Positions 42,361 through 51,321 of a stretch of DNA of 64,000 nucleotides are shown here, piece by piece. The notes under the pieces were generated by a model that ran no database searches, had not been told where the DNA came from, and saw only the letters and a list, made by a program, of their open reading frames with translations. The stretch spans positions 96,279 through 160,278 of the forward strand of contig JAZOBE010000014.1 in the NCBI GenBank assembly GCA_045595785.1, read 5' to 3'. Made by a program: the position numbers and the translations under genes. This stretch comes from SFLA01 sp045595785. GTDB taxonomy: Bacteria; Bacillota; Clostridia; Oscillospirales; CAG-382. Position 1 is the first letter of the stretch; every line of letters begins with the position of its first letter.

Positions 42361-45117
42361 TTAAATAGCGCGGTGCAGATGATCGAGATTAAGCGGATGT
42401 ACCTTAAAATATTCATCCTGCATTTCGGGAGTACCGAAAAGATAATCGGGGTTATAAGGGGTAATATTGTGCTTCGTACACAAGGAATCGTATACTTCTC
42501 GGGTTATCTCGAAATACTCAATAAACTTAACAATGTTTTGGTCTTTGTCTCCTACGGAATCCAACCAAGCATTGAAAGCATCTACACCTACGTGTTCAAT
42601 GAGTATGCGGTCAATGATATAATAATACTTTGTATATCCGCCTCTGTCTGCCAAAGATGTGTAATAATCTTGAATTTTAGAGGGGTTGGCAAGCTCTGCG
42701 TATGTCTTGAAATCCTCGTGATTCCAAAAATCTTCTCTGTACCACGCTTTTCTGTGGAATCTCGGGTATACACTGGCGTATACAGGCATATTTTCAGGCA
42801 AATATTTTCTGTACTGACCTAAACCCATTATACGCGCATACTCGTTGCCCTTGTAAAAACCGATATATTCTTCAAAAGAAATACCGTAATACTCAAGCAA
42901 ATGTCCAAGTGCTGCAGTTTCCGTATTTCTAAACATTCTGTCGTATTTGCCGTATAATCCTAACGGTTCCAAGAGGGCATCTGCAAAATGTTCTTCAAAA
43001 CCATAGTAACTATCAACATTTCTGCCCCCTTGATATTTTGTCTGCTTTTGCATATGAAGTCCATACGATATAAGAACTCCGTCCAATTCCTCTTGGCTAT
43101 ACCATTCGTTATCTTCAACAATTCCCAGAGTTACATCTTCTCTGTCGGAATAATCAATGGTAATTTCCTCATACTCGTATACTTTACATACAGTGCAGTA
43201 GCGCTGCTGTGAGATTTCGGTTAGCTTTTCCCACGGGGAAAATGTATGCCCTGCCGCATTGCCTTTTTGACCGCATTCGCATACCTGCCAATGGGAGTTA
43301 ATGTTTCTAAACCAAATATCGCCGAAGCTATGAACATGCGCGTCTTCACTGGTTTCAGGTTCAGGCTCACTCGTTTCGGGCTGGGATACCGGTGCTTTTT
43401 CAAAGTATCTGTCTATTATGGTTTCGCACACTTCGTAATAACCGCCCTGGTTACCGAGTGCCATTTGCAGTTCTTTATAAAGCTTATTACGGTATTCTGT
43501 GTCATTTATCGATTTATCGTTTAAGGGAATCGTTAAATTGGTTACGGAAACATCATAACCTTCGGGAGAATCCTTTGGCACCTGCCCGTCATTGATAGTT
43601 ACGCCGTAATAGGAGCCGCAAACAAGGAAAGGCGGAGGGAAATCCTCTTTGTAGCGCACTTCTGTAACACCGTCTACGTCTTTCCAGTATACAAATTGCT
43701 GGAAGGAGGAAATCTCTTGGTTCTCCTCAAGATCCCAACTGCTGCTTTTTGCTATGGTTTTTACTATTCTGAACTTCAGATCAACGTAGCTGTTTGAATA
43801 ATCATTTTTATCTTCTACAAAATTCAGTTCCGTTAATTCGACAATACAAAATGCAACCTTGCTTTCGGACTTTTTTATGGCTTCTATTCTTTCGTCCAGA
43901 GTGATATGCTTTGCTATAACGTCTTCGGTTCCATACCAAAGATTAAAATCCAAAGGGTCCGTGTCACCAAAAGCAGGGGGAATTATTTTAGTTATCTCAT
44001 CTTTACCCGTTTCGGATACCTCTTCCGAAGCATCTTCCGAAACATTCTCGCTTGTTTCGTTATCTTTTGCGGCGGGACTGGTAAGGAACAGCACAGCAAC
44101 TGCGGCACAGATAACTACTGCAAGTATCATTACCCAGAACAAGGGCTTTTTATAATTCAATGCGTTTTTCACTCTTGTTTTCACTCCTATCTCGCCGAAA
44201 GCAACGGGACAGGCGGCTATCATGCTTCTGCTTACTCCGCATTCGAGGAGTGCTTCGGCATACGCCTTTCTTGCTTCGGCACTCATATTTTTTACCACCT
44301 TCTCATCGCAGGCATATTCAATATCCCTGCAGAGAAGTATGTATGCTGCCCACACCAACGGGTTAAACCAGTGAAGTGTGAGTACTGCGTAACCAATGGG
44401 CTTTATCCAATGGTCCTTGCGTTTTAAGTGTGCTCTTTCGTGAGCGATGACGTGGGCTTCGGTCTCTGCCGAAAGTCCAAAAGGCAAATAGATTCTGGGA
44501 CGGAAAAATCCAAGTATAAAGGGTGAACCCACCGCTTCGCTTTTGCGGATATCCTTTCCCTCCGGAACAGAAAAGGATATACGTTTTTTCAGCAGCAGAT
44601 AGTTTATCACCGCATATATACAAAGCGCCGCCATACCGCACACCCATACTATACTTGCAATCTTGGTAACAGTTTGCAATATATTGGTCTCTTTGCCGTT
44701 TTCGGTTACCGTTGCCGTGGACTGGATAATGGGGTTTACCTTGTTATCGATAATTCCGATACCGCTGTGGATATATTCCTCCGGATATGTGTTTATAACC
44801 GGCATATCGGGAATATCGTTTTCCGAAACCTCGGGGGGTATAACGGGGGCATCGGGAATATTATCGGGCGGGGTGACGGGGCGTGCAACTTCGCCGTATA
44901 CGGATTCGGGGATTACGGTTTCTCGGCTGGGAACAAGGCTGAACGCGCTCTCCAGCGAAAAAGGCAGTATAAGGCGCAAGCCGACCATGCCCCACATCAG
45001 ACAGCATATCCACTTGGGCGCACGCTTGCGTATTACGAGACGCACCAACATCACCGCGGCGATAAGCCATCCTGCAGTAATGCTTAAATTAAGTACGTCC
45101 AAAAACAATTTTGCCAT
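42361..45117 (-). CDS. M56 (BlaR1/MecR1-like) membrane metallopeptidase with a novel extracellular C-terminal region
   Basis: 918 residues. The N-terminal 350 or so form the M56 unit: several membrane spans, zinc motif AHVIAHERAHLKRKDHW (HExxH form HERAH) and YACDEKVV supplying the third ligand. The last span (FWVMILAVVICAAVAVLFL) ends near residue 350. Instead of the penicillin-binding sensor of BlaR1, about 560 extracellular residues follow: a Ser/Glu linker, a beta domain, a Cys/His cluster (HVHSFGDIWF, WQVCECGQ, AGHTFSPWEK, RYCTVCKVYEYEE) like zinc-binding HTF repeats of Firmicutes surface proteins, and a Tyr-rich helical tail. No BlaI/MecI repressor gene is adjacent. GGGAGG precedes ATG 45117. 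Confidence 0.8.
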   Translation of the reverse strand: MAKLFLDVLNLSITAGWLIAAVMLVRLVIRKRAPKWICCLMWGMVGLRLILPFSLESAFSLVPSRETVIPESVYGEVARPVTPPDNIPDAPVIPPEVSENDIPDMPVINTYPEEYIHSGIGIIDNKVNPIIQSTATVTENGKETNILQTVTKIASIVWVCGMAALCIYAVINYLLLKKRISFSVPEGKDIRKSEAVGSPFILGFFRPRIYLPFGLSAETEAHVIAHERAHLKRKDHWIKPIGYAVLTLHWFNPLVWAAYILLCRDIEYACDEKVVKNMSAEARKAYAEALLECGVSRSMIAACPVAFGEIGVKTRVKNALNYKKPLFWVMILAVVICAAVAVLFLTSPAAKDNETSENVSEDASEEVSETGKDEITKIIPPAFGDTDPLDFNLWYGTEDVIAKHITLDERIEAIKKSESKVAFCIVELTELNFVEDKNDYSNSYVDLKFRIVKTIAKSSSWDLEENQEISSFQQFVYWKDVDGVTEVRYKEDFPPPFLVCGSYYGVTINDGQVPKDSPEGYDVSVTNLTIPLNDKSINDTEYRNKLYKELQMALGNQGGYYEVCETIIDRYFEKAPVSQPETSEPEPETSEDAHVHSFGDIWFRNINSHWQVCECGQKGNAAGHTFSPWEKLTEISQQRYCTVCKVYEYEEITIDYSDREDVTLGIVEDNEWYSQEELDGVLISYGLHMQKQTKYQGGRNVDSYYGFEEHFADALLEPLGLYGKYDRMFRNTETAALGHLLEYYGISFEEYIGFYKGNEYARIMGLGQYRKYLPENMPVYASVYPRFHRKAWYREDFWNHEDFKTYAELANPSKIQDYYTSLADRGGYTKYYYIIDRILIEHVGVDAFNAWLDSVGDKDQNIVKFIEYFEITREVYDSLCTKHNITPYNPDYLFGTPEMQDEYFKVHPLNLDHLHRAI

Positions 45118-45153
45118 TTTCGTTCCCTCCCGTCTACTTCATTCGACACATAA

Positions 45154-45182
45154 AGTCTAACACAATAGACTCGTTTTGTCAA
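45154..45182 (-). promoter_or_regulatory. Promoter with dyad for the M56-lipoprotein operon
   Basis: On the minus strand TTGACA (45177-45182), 17 bases, TAGACT (45154-45159). The -10 is one arm of an inverted repeat AGTCTA-N6-TAGACT (45154-45171), a possible operator. Confidence 0.6.
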
Positions 45183-45209
45183 TAGGTAAAATAATGAATT
45201 TTTTGTAAA

Positions 45210-45240
45210 CATAAAAACGCCGACTTTTTCGGGCAAAAGT
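45210..45240 (-). terminator. Terminator of the nadE-lipoprotein operon
   Basis: On the minus strand ACGCTGACTTTT, loop GCCCG, AAAAGTCGGCGT with one wobble pair, then five T. Confidence 0.7.
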
Positions 45241-45253
45241 CAGCGTTACAAAG

Positions 45254-45592
45254 CTATTCTGTTTTTATTAATTCCCAGCTGCCCACAAAAAGACTGCCGT
45301 CCTTTTCGGTTACCGCATTGGTAGCGAAAAAGGGGAGTGTGTTCAACCCGTAATCCTCTGCCAGCGCCGTGTCTGTGCAGGTAACCGTAAGCAGACCCTC
45401 GTCAAGCAGGTATGTAAAGTTAAGCTCTGTGCCTGCCACGTTTATGGTACCGTTTCCGTCTTGATAAAAGTTTATTATTACATCGTTGCCGTATTTCCAC
45501 ACGGTGTCCTCAAGCGTAAACTCGTTTTTAGCACAGCCGCAAAGCAATACCGCCGTAATAAGAGCAAATATAATTACGCCTTTAATCTTCAT
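45254..45592 (-). CDS. Small lipoprotein, unknown
   Basis: 112 residues: MKIKGVIIFALITAVLLCGC signal with lipobox LCGC, then a compact beta domain (TVWKYGNDVIINFYQDGNGT, VTEKDGSLFVGSWELIKTE) of the kind found in small calycin-like lipoproteins. ATG 45592 follows GGAGG and lies 11 bases inside nadE. Role unknown. Confidence 0.65.
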   Translation of the reverse strand: MKIKGVIIFALITAVLLCGCAKNEFTLEDTVWKYGNDVIINFYQDGNGTINVAGTELNFTYLLDEGLLTVTCTDTALAEDYGLNTLPFFATNAVTEKDGSLFVGSWELIKTE

Positions 45593-46307
45593 AACGGTAC
45601 GCCTCCATGCGCTTGTGTTGTGTGCGGGAGTGGAATTTTTCAATTATCTCGGTGCTTTTTTCGTCGGTCTTGCCGGTAAGCAGATATTCATCCACCGCCG
45701 CGTAGGTAATACCCATATCGTCCTCGTCTGTCTGACCCTCGTAAAGTCCAGCAGAGGGCGGTTTTTTTATAATATTCTCGGGCGCATCAAGATACCGCAA
45801 AAACTCATACACCTCGGTAACCGTCAGATCTGAAATGGGGTTAAGGTCGTATGCGCCGTCTCCCCATTTTGTAAAATACCCAAGATGATATTCGCATCTG
45901 TTTCCCGTGCCTGCCACCAGATATCCCAGCGACTGCCCCAAGGCATACAGCGTGGTCATACGCAGACGGGGCTGTATGTTGGAAAGGGCGGGGGATGAAA
46001 GAGCTTGTCCGTCCAGTGCGGAAACAAGAGCGGTCTTTGTATCCGAAAGATCCACAACAATATTTTTTATGCCAAACTTTTCTGCGGCGGCGTATGCGTC
46101 TGTCATATCCGCACCGTAATTTTGTGTGCTGTGGCAAGGCATTATAACGCCCAGCACGTTTTCGGTGGCGTGCCTGCAGATGGCGGAAACCAGAGTGCAG
46201 TCCTTGCCGCCGCTGTTGCCGTATATTATTCCCTTTGCGCCCGATGATAAAAGTATATCCTTTACCCAAGCGGCGCGTTTTTCAAGCTCAAGGGCGTAAT
46301 CCTTCAT
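45582..46307 (-). CDS. nadE: NH3-dependent NAD synthetase
   Basis: 241 residues. NadE amidates deamido-NAD with ATP and ammonia. The PP-loop reads YGNSGGKDCTLV (Cys where Ser is usual); MPCHSTQNYGADMTDAYAAA, GNRCEYHLGYFTKWGDGAYD and ISDLTVTEVYEFLRYL are diagnostic. No glutaminase domain is fused. ATG 46307 follows GAGGTG by 9 bases. It stands back to back with a sirtuin, an NAD consumer. Confidence 0.85.
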   Translation of the reverse strand: MKDYALELEKRAAWVKDILLSSGAKGIIYGNSGGKDCTLVSAICRHATENVLGVIMPCHSTQNYGADMTDAYAAAEKFGIKNIVVDLSDTKTALVSALDGQALSSPALSNIQPRLRMTTLYALGQSLGYLVAGTGNRCEYHLGYFTKWGDGAYDLNPISDLTVTEVYEFLRYLDAPENIIKKPPSAGLYEGQTDEDDMGITYAAVDEYLLTGKTDEKSTEIIEKFHSRTQHKRMEAYRYED

Positions 46308-46330
46308 ATTGTGTGTCACCTCACACTTCA

Positions 46331-46359
46331 ATTATGAAGCAAACATACAAAAATGTCAA
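46331..46359 (-). promoter_or_regulatory. Promoter of nadE
   Basis: On the minus strand TTGACA (46354-46359), 17 bases, CATAAT (46331-46336). Confidence 0.7.
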
Positions 46360-46397
46360 GGACTACCTTAAAAAACAGATAATTTTTGTTTTTGTAC

Positions 46398-46427
46398 TTT
46401 ACAACTCCCTTGGTTTTATGTTACAAT
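46398..46427 (+). promoter_or_regulatory. Promoter of the sirtuin-ddl-murI operon
   Basis: TTTACA (46398-46403), 18 bases, TACAAT (46422-46427) with extended TGT. The -35 boxes of this and the nadE promoter are about 40 bp apart, back to back. Confidence 0.6.
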
Positions 46428-46465
46428 ATAATGCTAAAAACTCTTTATTTGAAGGCGGTGGAGAC

Positions 46466-47173
46466 GTGATAAACAGATTTTTGGAAATTGTTGAGGATTC
46501 TTCCCGTATAGTTTTCTTCGGGGGCGCAGGTGTATCAACTGAAAGCGGTATACCCGATTTCCGCGGGGAGAACGGTCTGTACGGTCTTGTGCCCGAGCAA
46601 ATGATAAGCCACAGCTATTTTACCGCGTTTCCCGATAGGTTTTATGAGTTCTACCGTGCTAAAATGATTTATCCTTCCGCGGTGCCCAACAACGCCCACA
46701 AGGCGCTGGCATATCTTGAAGGGCAGGGCAAGCTCACTTCGGTAATCACCCAGAATATAGACGGTCTTCACCAAATGGCAGGCAGTAAAAAGGTGCTTGA
46801 GCTGCACGGCTCGGTACACCGCAACTACTGCACCAACTGTGGCAAATTCTACGGTGTGGAGCATATACTGTCCTCGGACTCTGTTCCCATGTGTGATTGC
46901 GGCGGTATTATCAAGCCCGACGTGGTGCTGTACGAGGAGCCTCTTGACAGCGTGGTCATAAACTCCGCCATACGGGATATCTCCCGTTGCGATACGCTTA
47001 TCGTAGGCGGAACTTCACTGGCGGTATATCCCGCCGCAGGGCTTATCAACTATTTTTGCGGTAAATATCTTGTTTTAATAAATAAAACTCCCACCCCTGC
47101 AGACAGTATGGCGGACGTTATCATCCGCGAGAATATCGGGGAAGTAATGGGAAAGCTTTTACAGGAGAATTAA
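46466..47173 (+). CDS. NAD-dependent protein deacylase, Sir2 family
   Basis: 235 residues. Motifs: GAGVSTESGIPDFRGENGLY, TQNIDGLHQMAGSKKVLELH with the catalytic His, zinc Cys pairs CTNC and CDCGG, and VGGTSLAVYPAAGLI. Sirtuins remove acetyl or other acyl groups from Lys, consuming NAD. I place the start at GTG 46466, downstream of the promoter; the frame is open further upstream but runs through the promoter. Confidence 0.9.
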   Translation: MINRFLEIVEDSSRIVFFGGAGVSTESGIPDFRGENGLYGLVPEQMISHSYFTAFPDRFYEFYRAKMIYPSAVPNNAHKALAYLEGQGKLTSVITQNIDGLHQMAGSKKVLELHGSVHRNYCTNCGKFYGVEHILSSDSVPMCDCGGIIKPDVVLYEEPLDSVVINSAIRDISRCDTLIVGGTSLAVYPAAGLINYFCGKYLVLINKTPTPADSMADVIIRENIGEVMGKLLQEN

Positions 47174-47174
47174 A

Positions 47175-48230
47175 ATGAACAAAACGGTTTGTCTTATCTT
47201 CGGCGGCGTGTCCAGCGAATATGCGGTATCCTGCGTTTCTGCCGCCTGCGTCGCAGATAATATAAATAAACAGCAGTACGACGTACGCCTTATGGGTATC
47301 ACTCCCGACGGAAAGTGGTATCTCTATTCCGGCGATACCGACAGTATGCGTAACCACACCTGGCTTGAGAAGACCGAGTTTCTTACTCCCGCCGTCATCT
47401 CTCCCTCCAATACCCACCACGGCATTTTGCTTGAGGACGGCGCTGTTATTCACGTTGACGCGGTGTTCCCCGTGCTTCACGGCAAAAACGGCGAGGACGG
47501 CACCATGCAGGGACTTCTCACCCTTGCGGGTATTCCTTACGTGGGCTGTAATACCTATTCCTCTGCCGTTTGTATGGATAAGGTTACCACCAAGATCCTT
47601 TGTGAGAAGGTGGGTATACCCGTAGTGCCTTACGTATATTTTCGAAAAAACGGCTTTGTTTTGAGTGATGCCGTTAAGGAATGTGAAGAAAATCTTTCTT
47701 ACCCCATGTTTGTAAAGCCCGCAAATGCAGGCTCATCCGTAGGTATTACCAAGGCAAACAACAGAGCAGAGCTGGAAAAGGGCTTTGAAATCGCTTTTGA
47801 TAACGATTATAAGGTGCTGGTTGAGACCGGTGTTAAAAACGCCCGAGAGATAGAGGTGGCAATGCTTGGCAACAAGGAGGCTGTTGCTTCTGTCTGCGGA
47901 GAAATAGCTCCCGGTGCGGATTTTTATGATTATGAGACGAAGTACGTTTCGGACACCGCCAGCTATTACGTTCCTGCACGTATTTCCGATACTCTTTCGG
48001 ATACTATCCGTGCATGTGCGGAAAAGATATACCGCGTGCTTGACTGTGCCGGACTTTCCAGAGTAGACTTTTTCCTTGATGAAAACGACGTATTGTATTT
48101 TAACGAGATAAATACCATTCCCGGCTTTACCCCCATAAGCATGTATCCCGGTCTTATGGGCAAATGCGGATACACCTATGCTTCCCTTATAGAAAAGCTT
48201 ATTGATCTTGCCTGCGAGGAAAAGCTATGA
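47175..48230 (+). CDS. ddl: D-alanine-D-alanine ligase
   Basis: 351 residues of the ATP-grasp fold. VCLIFGGVSSEYAVSCVSA, VLHGKNGEDGTMQGLLTLAG, FVKPANAGSSVGITKANN, and NEINTIPGFTPISMYP are the Ddl signatures. It makes the D-Ala-D-Ala end of peptidoglycan precursors. murI follows with a 4-base overlap. CAGGAG precedes ATG 47175. Confidence 0.93.
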   Translation: MNKTVCLIFGGVSSEYAVSCVSAACVADNINKQQYDVRLMGITPDGKWYLYSGDTDSMRNHTWLEKTEFLTPAVISPSNTHHGILLEDGAVIHVDAVFPVLHGKNGEDGTMQGLLTLAGIPYVGCNTYSSAVCMDKVTTKILCEKVGIPVVPYVYFRKNGFVLSDAVKECEENLSYPMFVKPANAGSSVGITKANNRAELEKGFEIAFDNDYKVLVETGVKNAREIEVAMLGNKEAVASVCGEIAPGADFYDYETKYVSDTASYYVPARISDTLSDTIRACAEKIYRVLDCAGLSRVDFFLDENDVLYFNEINTIPGFTPISMYPGLMGKCGYTYASLIEKLIDLACEEKL

Positions 48231-49021
48231 TAGGAATTTTTGATTCGGGTCTGGGGGGACTTACCGCAGTTGAGGAACTGCGCAAGGTCATGCCCGACGC
48301 TGATTTTATATACTTTGGTGATACCGCCCGTATCCCTTACGGAACCCGAAGTGTGGAGACTATACGTAATTACGCTTTGCAGGATTGCCGCTTTCTCATG
48401 TCTCAGGGTGTTACCTCCATACTCGTTGCCTGCGGTACCGTAAGCACCAACGCTTTGGATATTATCCGTTCCACCTTTCCCGTTCCCGTTGTGGGCGTGG
48501 TTGATGGTGCGGCGTTCAAAGCGGCGGAGATAGCCAAAAACGGTAGCGGCAGGGTGCTTGTTCTGGGCACTCCGGCAACAATAAAAAGCGGCGCTTTTGA
48601 AAAAGCGGTAAGAGAAAACGGGTGCGATAAGGTCTTAAGCATACCTTGTCCCATGTTTGTACCTCTTGCGGAAAACGGTTACACCACCGTAAAGCATATT
48701 CCTGCATTGGAAATAGCAAAGGAATATCTTGCACCCGCTTTTGATTTTGCGCCTGATGCAGTCATTCTCGGATGTACTCATTATCCCTTGCTTTCAGAGG
48801 TAATTTCATATCTTTTACCCAACAGCGTGCTGGTATCCAGCGGTGCAGAGGCGGTAAATCAGCTTAAAGAAACGCTTATATCAAGCCGCAGTGAGCAAAA
48901 CGGCGGCGGAAAGGGCAGATATTTCGTGTCCGACGGAGTGGAGGGCTTTACGGAAAACGCAGGCAGGTTTTTACACACTCCCGTTTCGAATGTCACGGCA
49001 ATAGATATCAACAGTTATTAA
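48227..49021 (+). CDS. murI: Glutamate racemase
   Basis: 264 residues. IGIFDSGLGGLTAVEEL, FGDTARIPYG, the first catalytic Cys in LVACGTVSTNAL (CNTAS in many relatives), and the second in ILGCTHYPLL. MurI supplies D-glutamate to peptidoglycan. Coupled to ddl. Confidence 0.92.
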   Translation: MIGIFDSGLGGLTAVEELRKVMPDADFIYFGDTARIPYGTRSVETIRNYALQDCRFLMSQGVTSILVACGTVSTNALDIIRSTFPVPVVGVVDGAAFKAAEIAKNGSGRVLVLGTPATIKSGAFEKAVRENGCDKVLSIPCPMFVPLAENGYTTVKHIPALEIAKEYLAPAFDFAPDAVILGCTHYPLLSEVISYLLPNSVLVSSGAEAVNQLKETLISSRSEQNGGGKGRYFVSDGVEGFTENAGRFLHTPVSNVTAIDINSY

Positions 49022-49028
49022 ACAGAAA

Positions 49029-49475
49029 ATGAAGATCCCCGTAATTATTAATATTAAAACAGAGCGCAGCAGCCACGATCCCATGCATATCGACACTCCC
49101 CGTGTGGAGGTTCGCACTGCAAAGGCAAACGGCTATATGCGCCGTACAAAAAAAGGTCTTACCTGTGTCTTTTCGGAGGACGACAAGGATACCGTGACCA
49201 CCGTGTCCACTCTGGGCAAAAATCTGGTTTCGGTAAACAAGATCGGCGATTTCAATTCCCTTATGGTCTTTGACCCCGAAAAAAGCTATTCCTGCGTGTA
49301 TAACAACGGCGTGATGCCAATGCATCTTAAGGTAAACACAAAATCCCTGCGTAACGGACTTACCGAGCAGGGCGGCAAGATATATATTGACTATACAGTG
49401 GAGATAGTCGGCAACGTGGCGGAGCATACGAAAATGTCCTTTTCCGTACTGCCCGAAACCGGACTCGTCTCCTGA
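49029..49475 (+). CDS. DUF1934 (YwiB-like) protein
   Basis: 148 residues, no membrane segment, beta-rich. VIINIKTERSS at the start and KIYIDYTVEIVGNVAEHTKM near the end fit DUF1934, a small calycin-like family of unknown function in Firmicutes. Seven bases after murI. The ribosome site is weak. Confidence 0.65.
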   Translation: MKIPVIINIKTERSSHDPMHIDTPRVEVRTAKANGYMRRTKKGLTCVFSEDDKDTVTTVSTLGKNLVSVNKIGDFNSLMVFDPEKSYSCVYNNGVMPMHLKVNTKSLRNGLTEQGGKIYIDYTVEIVGNVAEHTKMSFSVLPETGLVS

Positions 49476-49487
49476 AAAGAGGACGTA

Positions 49488-50390
49488 ATGAGCAACAAAA
49501 CGGCAAAAAAACTCCCTGCGAATATAGTATCCGCTTTGTCGGGTGCCACCAGAGAAGAATTGGCGGTGGCATTATACCTTTATGCTGTGGATAGCTTTAC
49601 CGTTTCCGAGGGCGCGGACAAGCTGTGTATTACCGAGGATGAGTTCCGTGCCGCCGTGTCCTTCTGGCGCGGTGCAGGCGTTAATTTCGATATGTCCGAG
49701 AAAAAGACGGTTCCGCCCGAAAACAGAGACCAGCTTTATGATGCGGAGACGGTTTCCGGCTCTATTGAGAATGACGAGGGCTTCCGTACCGCTTGTGAGG
49801 CGTTGCAGGCTCTTTACGGAAAAATGTTCACCCGTTTTGATTATGACAGCCTGCTTTATCTTTACGACCATTGCGGTCTTACTCCCGAATATATGTGCAC
49901 CCTTGCGTCCTACTGCGTGGCAAAGGGAAAGACCGCACTTAAATATTTTACCAAAACCGCCCAGGGCTTGGTGTCCGATGGGGTGGATACATACGAAAAA
50001 CTGGAAAAGCATCTTGAACGCCGCAGTAACGCCCAGTCCCGTATATACAAGCTCCGCAAGCTGTGCGGATTTGGGGACAGAGCTTTTACCTCCCGTGAGG
50101 AGCAGTACGTTAACGAGTGGTTTGCGGAAAAGGATCTTTCCTTTGAGCTGGTGGCTTATGCTTACGAGATAACTGTAAACACCATCGGCGAGGTGAAGCT
50201 CAGCTATATGAACAAGATACTTGACCGTTGGTACAAGGCAGGCACTCTTACCGTTGACGAGGTCAAGAACGCCGAATCCGCAAAGAAAAATACCGAAACA
50301 CAAAAACAGACGGGCAAAAGCTTTGATGACGATGAGTTCTTCGCCGCCGCAGTTGCCCGTACCAAGAAAAAGAGGGAGGAACGTAAATGA
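49488..50390 (+). CDS. DnaD-domain replication protein
   Basis: 300 residues. An N-terminal winged-helix-like part (AVALYLYAVDSFTVSEGADK) and a C-terminal DnaB_2/DnaD domain (TVNTIGEVKLSYMNKILDRW YKAG) followed by an acidic/basic tail. DnaD-type proteins help restart replication and recruit the helicase loader. The loader gene follows with a 4-base overlap, a conserved pairing in Clostridia. Confidence 0.75.
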   Translation: MSNKTAKKLPANIVSALSGATREELAVALYLYAVDSFTVSEGADKLCITEDEFRAAVSFWRGAGVNFDMSEKKTVPPENRDQLYDAETVSGSIENDEGFRTACEALQALYGKMFTRFDYDSLLYLYDHCGLTPEYMCTLASYCVAKGKTALKYFTKTAQGLVSDGVDTYEKLEKHLERRSNAQSRIYKLRKLCGFGDRAFTSREEQYVNEWFAEKDLSFELVAYAYEITVNTIGEVKLSYMNKILDRWYKAGTLTVDEVKNAESAKKNTETQKQTGKSFDDDEFFAAAVARTKKKREERK

Positions 50391-51319
50391 CAGCTACCGA
50401 GGCTATGCTTAAAAAATCCGCTCTGCGTGAGAAAGCGTTGGCAGACGCATATAAAAAGACAGAGCTTTTGGATGCAAATTATCCCGATATTGCCGAGATA
50501 GACAAAGAGCTTTCCTCTGTTTCCCGTCTGATCGCTGCAGCAGTAGCAAACAAAAACTGCGGTGAAGAAATAGAAAAAATCAAAAACCGCAATCTTGAAT
50601 TGCAGGAAACACGCCGTAAAAAGCTTGCTTCCTACGGACTTGACGAAAATTACGACACCCCTGTGTTTTCCTGTCCCGTTTGCTCGGATACGGGATATGA
50701 CGGAAAGACCTTTTGCTCTTGCGTAATCAAAATGTGCGCACGGGATGCGTATCTCTCCAGCGGACTTGGCAAGGCATCACTGGGCAACACCTTTGAGAAC
50801 TTTTCGCTAAAATATTATGGCGGAAAAGACAGAGAGAATATGTCCGACGTGCTTGACACCTGCCTGCACTTTGCCGATAATTTTAACGGTGACGGCGCAA
50901 ATCTGCTGTTTACCGGAGGTACGGGCTTGGGAAAGACGCATCTTTCTTCGGCTATCGCACAAAGGGTTATTGACAGAGGATACACCGTAGTTTACGAATC
51001 TGCACAAAACGTGTTCGACGTATTTGAGAACATCCGCTTCGGCAGGGGAGAGGGAGACACCAACAGATTTATGGAATGCGACCTGCTTATTATCGACGAT
51101 TTGGGCAGTGAGTTTTCCACAAATTATACTTCTTCCGTTTTGTACCAGATAATCAACACCCGTCTTATGAACGGTAAGTCTGTTGTTTTAAGCACGAATC
51201 TCGGCGGAAAAGAGCTTTCCAAGCGTTACGGCGAGCGTATATATTCCCGTCTGCTGGGCTCCTTTGATACCTGCGTTTTCTCCGGCAACGATATACGCCT
51301 TATCAAGCTGGGTGAATGA
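50387..51319 (+). CDS. DnaC/DnaI-like helicase loader ATPase
   Basis: 310 residues: a long N-terminal helix region, a Cys cluster CPVCSDTGYDGKTFCSC, and a AAA+ core with Walker A FTGGTGLGKTHLSSAI, Walker B LLIIDDLGSEF, sensor STNLGGKEL and arginine-finger segment YGERIYSRL. It should load the replicative helicase with the upstream DnaD-like protein. Confidence 0.88.
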   Translation: MTATEAMLKKSALREKALADAYKKTELLDANYPDIAEIDKELSSVSRLIAAAVANKNCGEEIEKIKNRNLELQETRRKKLASYGLDENYDTPVFSCPVCSDTGYDGKTFCSCVIKMCARDAYLSSGLGKASLGNTFENFSLKYYGGKDRENMSDVLDTCLHFADNFNGDGANLLFTGGTGLGKTHLSSAIAQRVIDRGYTVVYESAQNVFDVFENIRFGRGEGDTNRFMECDLLIIDDLGSEFSTNYTSSVLYQIINTRLMNGKSVVLSTNLGGKELSKRYGERIYSRLLGSFDTCVFSGNDIRLIKLGE

Positions 51320-51321
51320 TA

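Noticed and set aside
42361..45117. Standard beta-lactam sensor BlaR1
   Set aside because: The penicillin-binding SxxK/KTG domain is absent from the extracellular part, and no blaI is adjacent.
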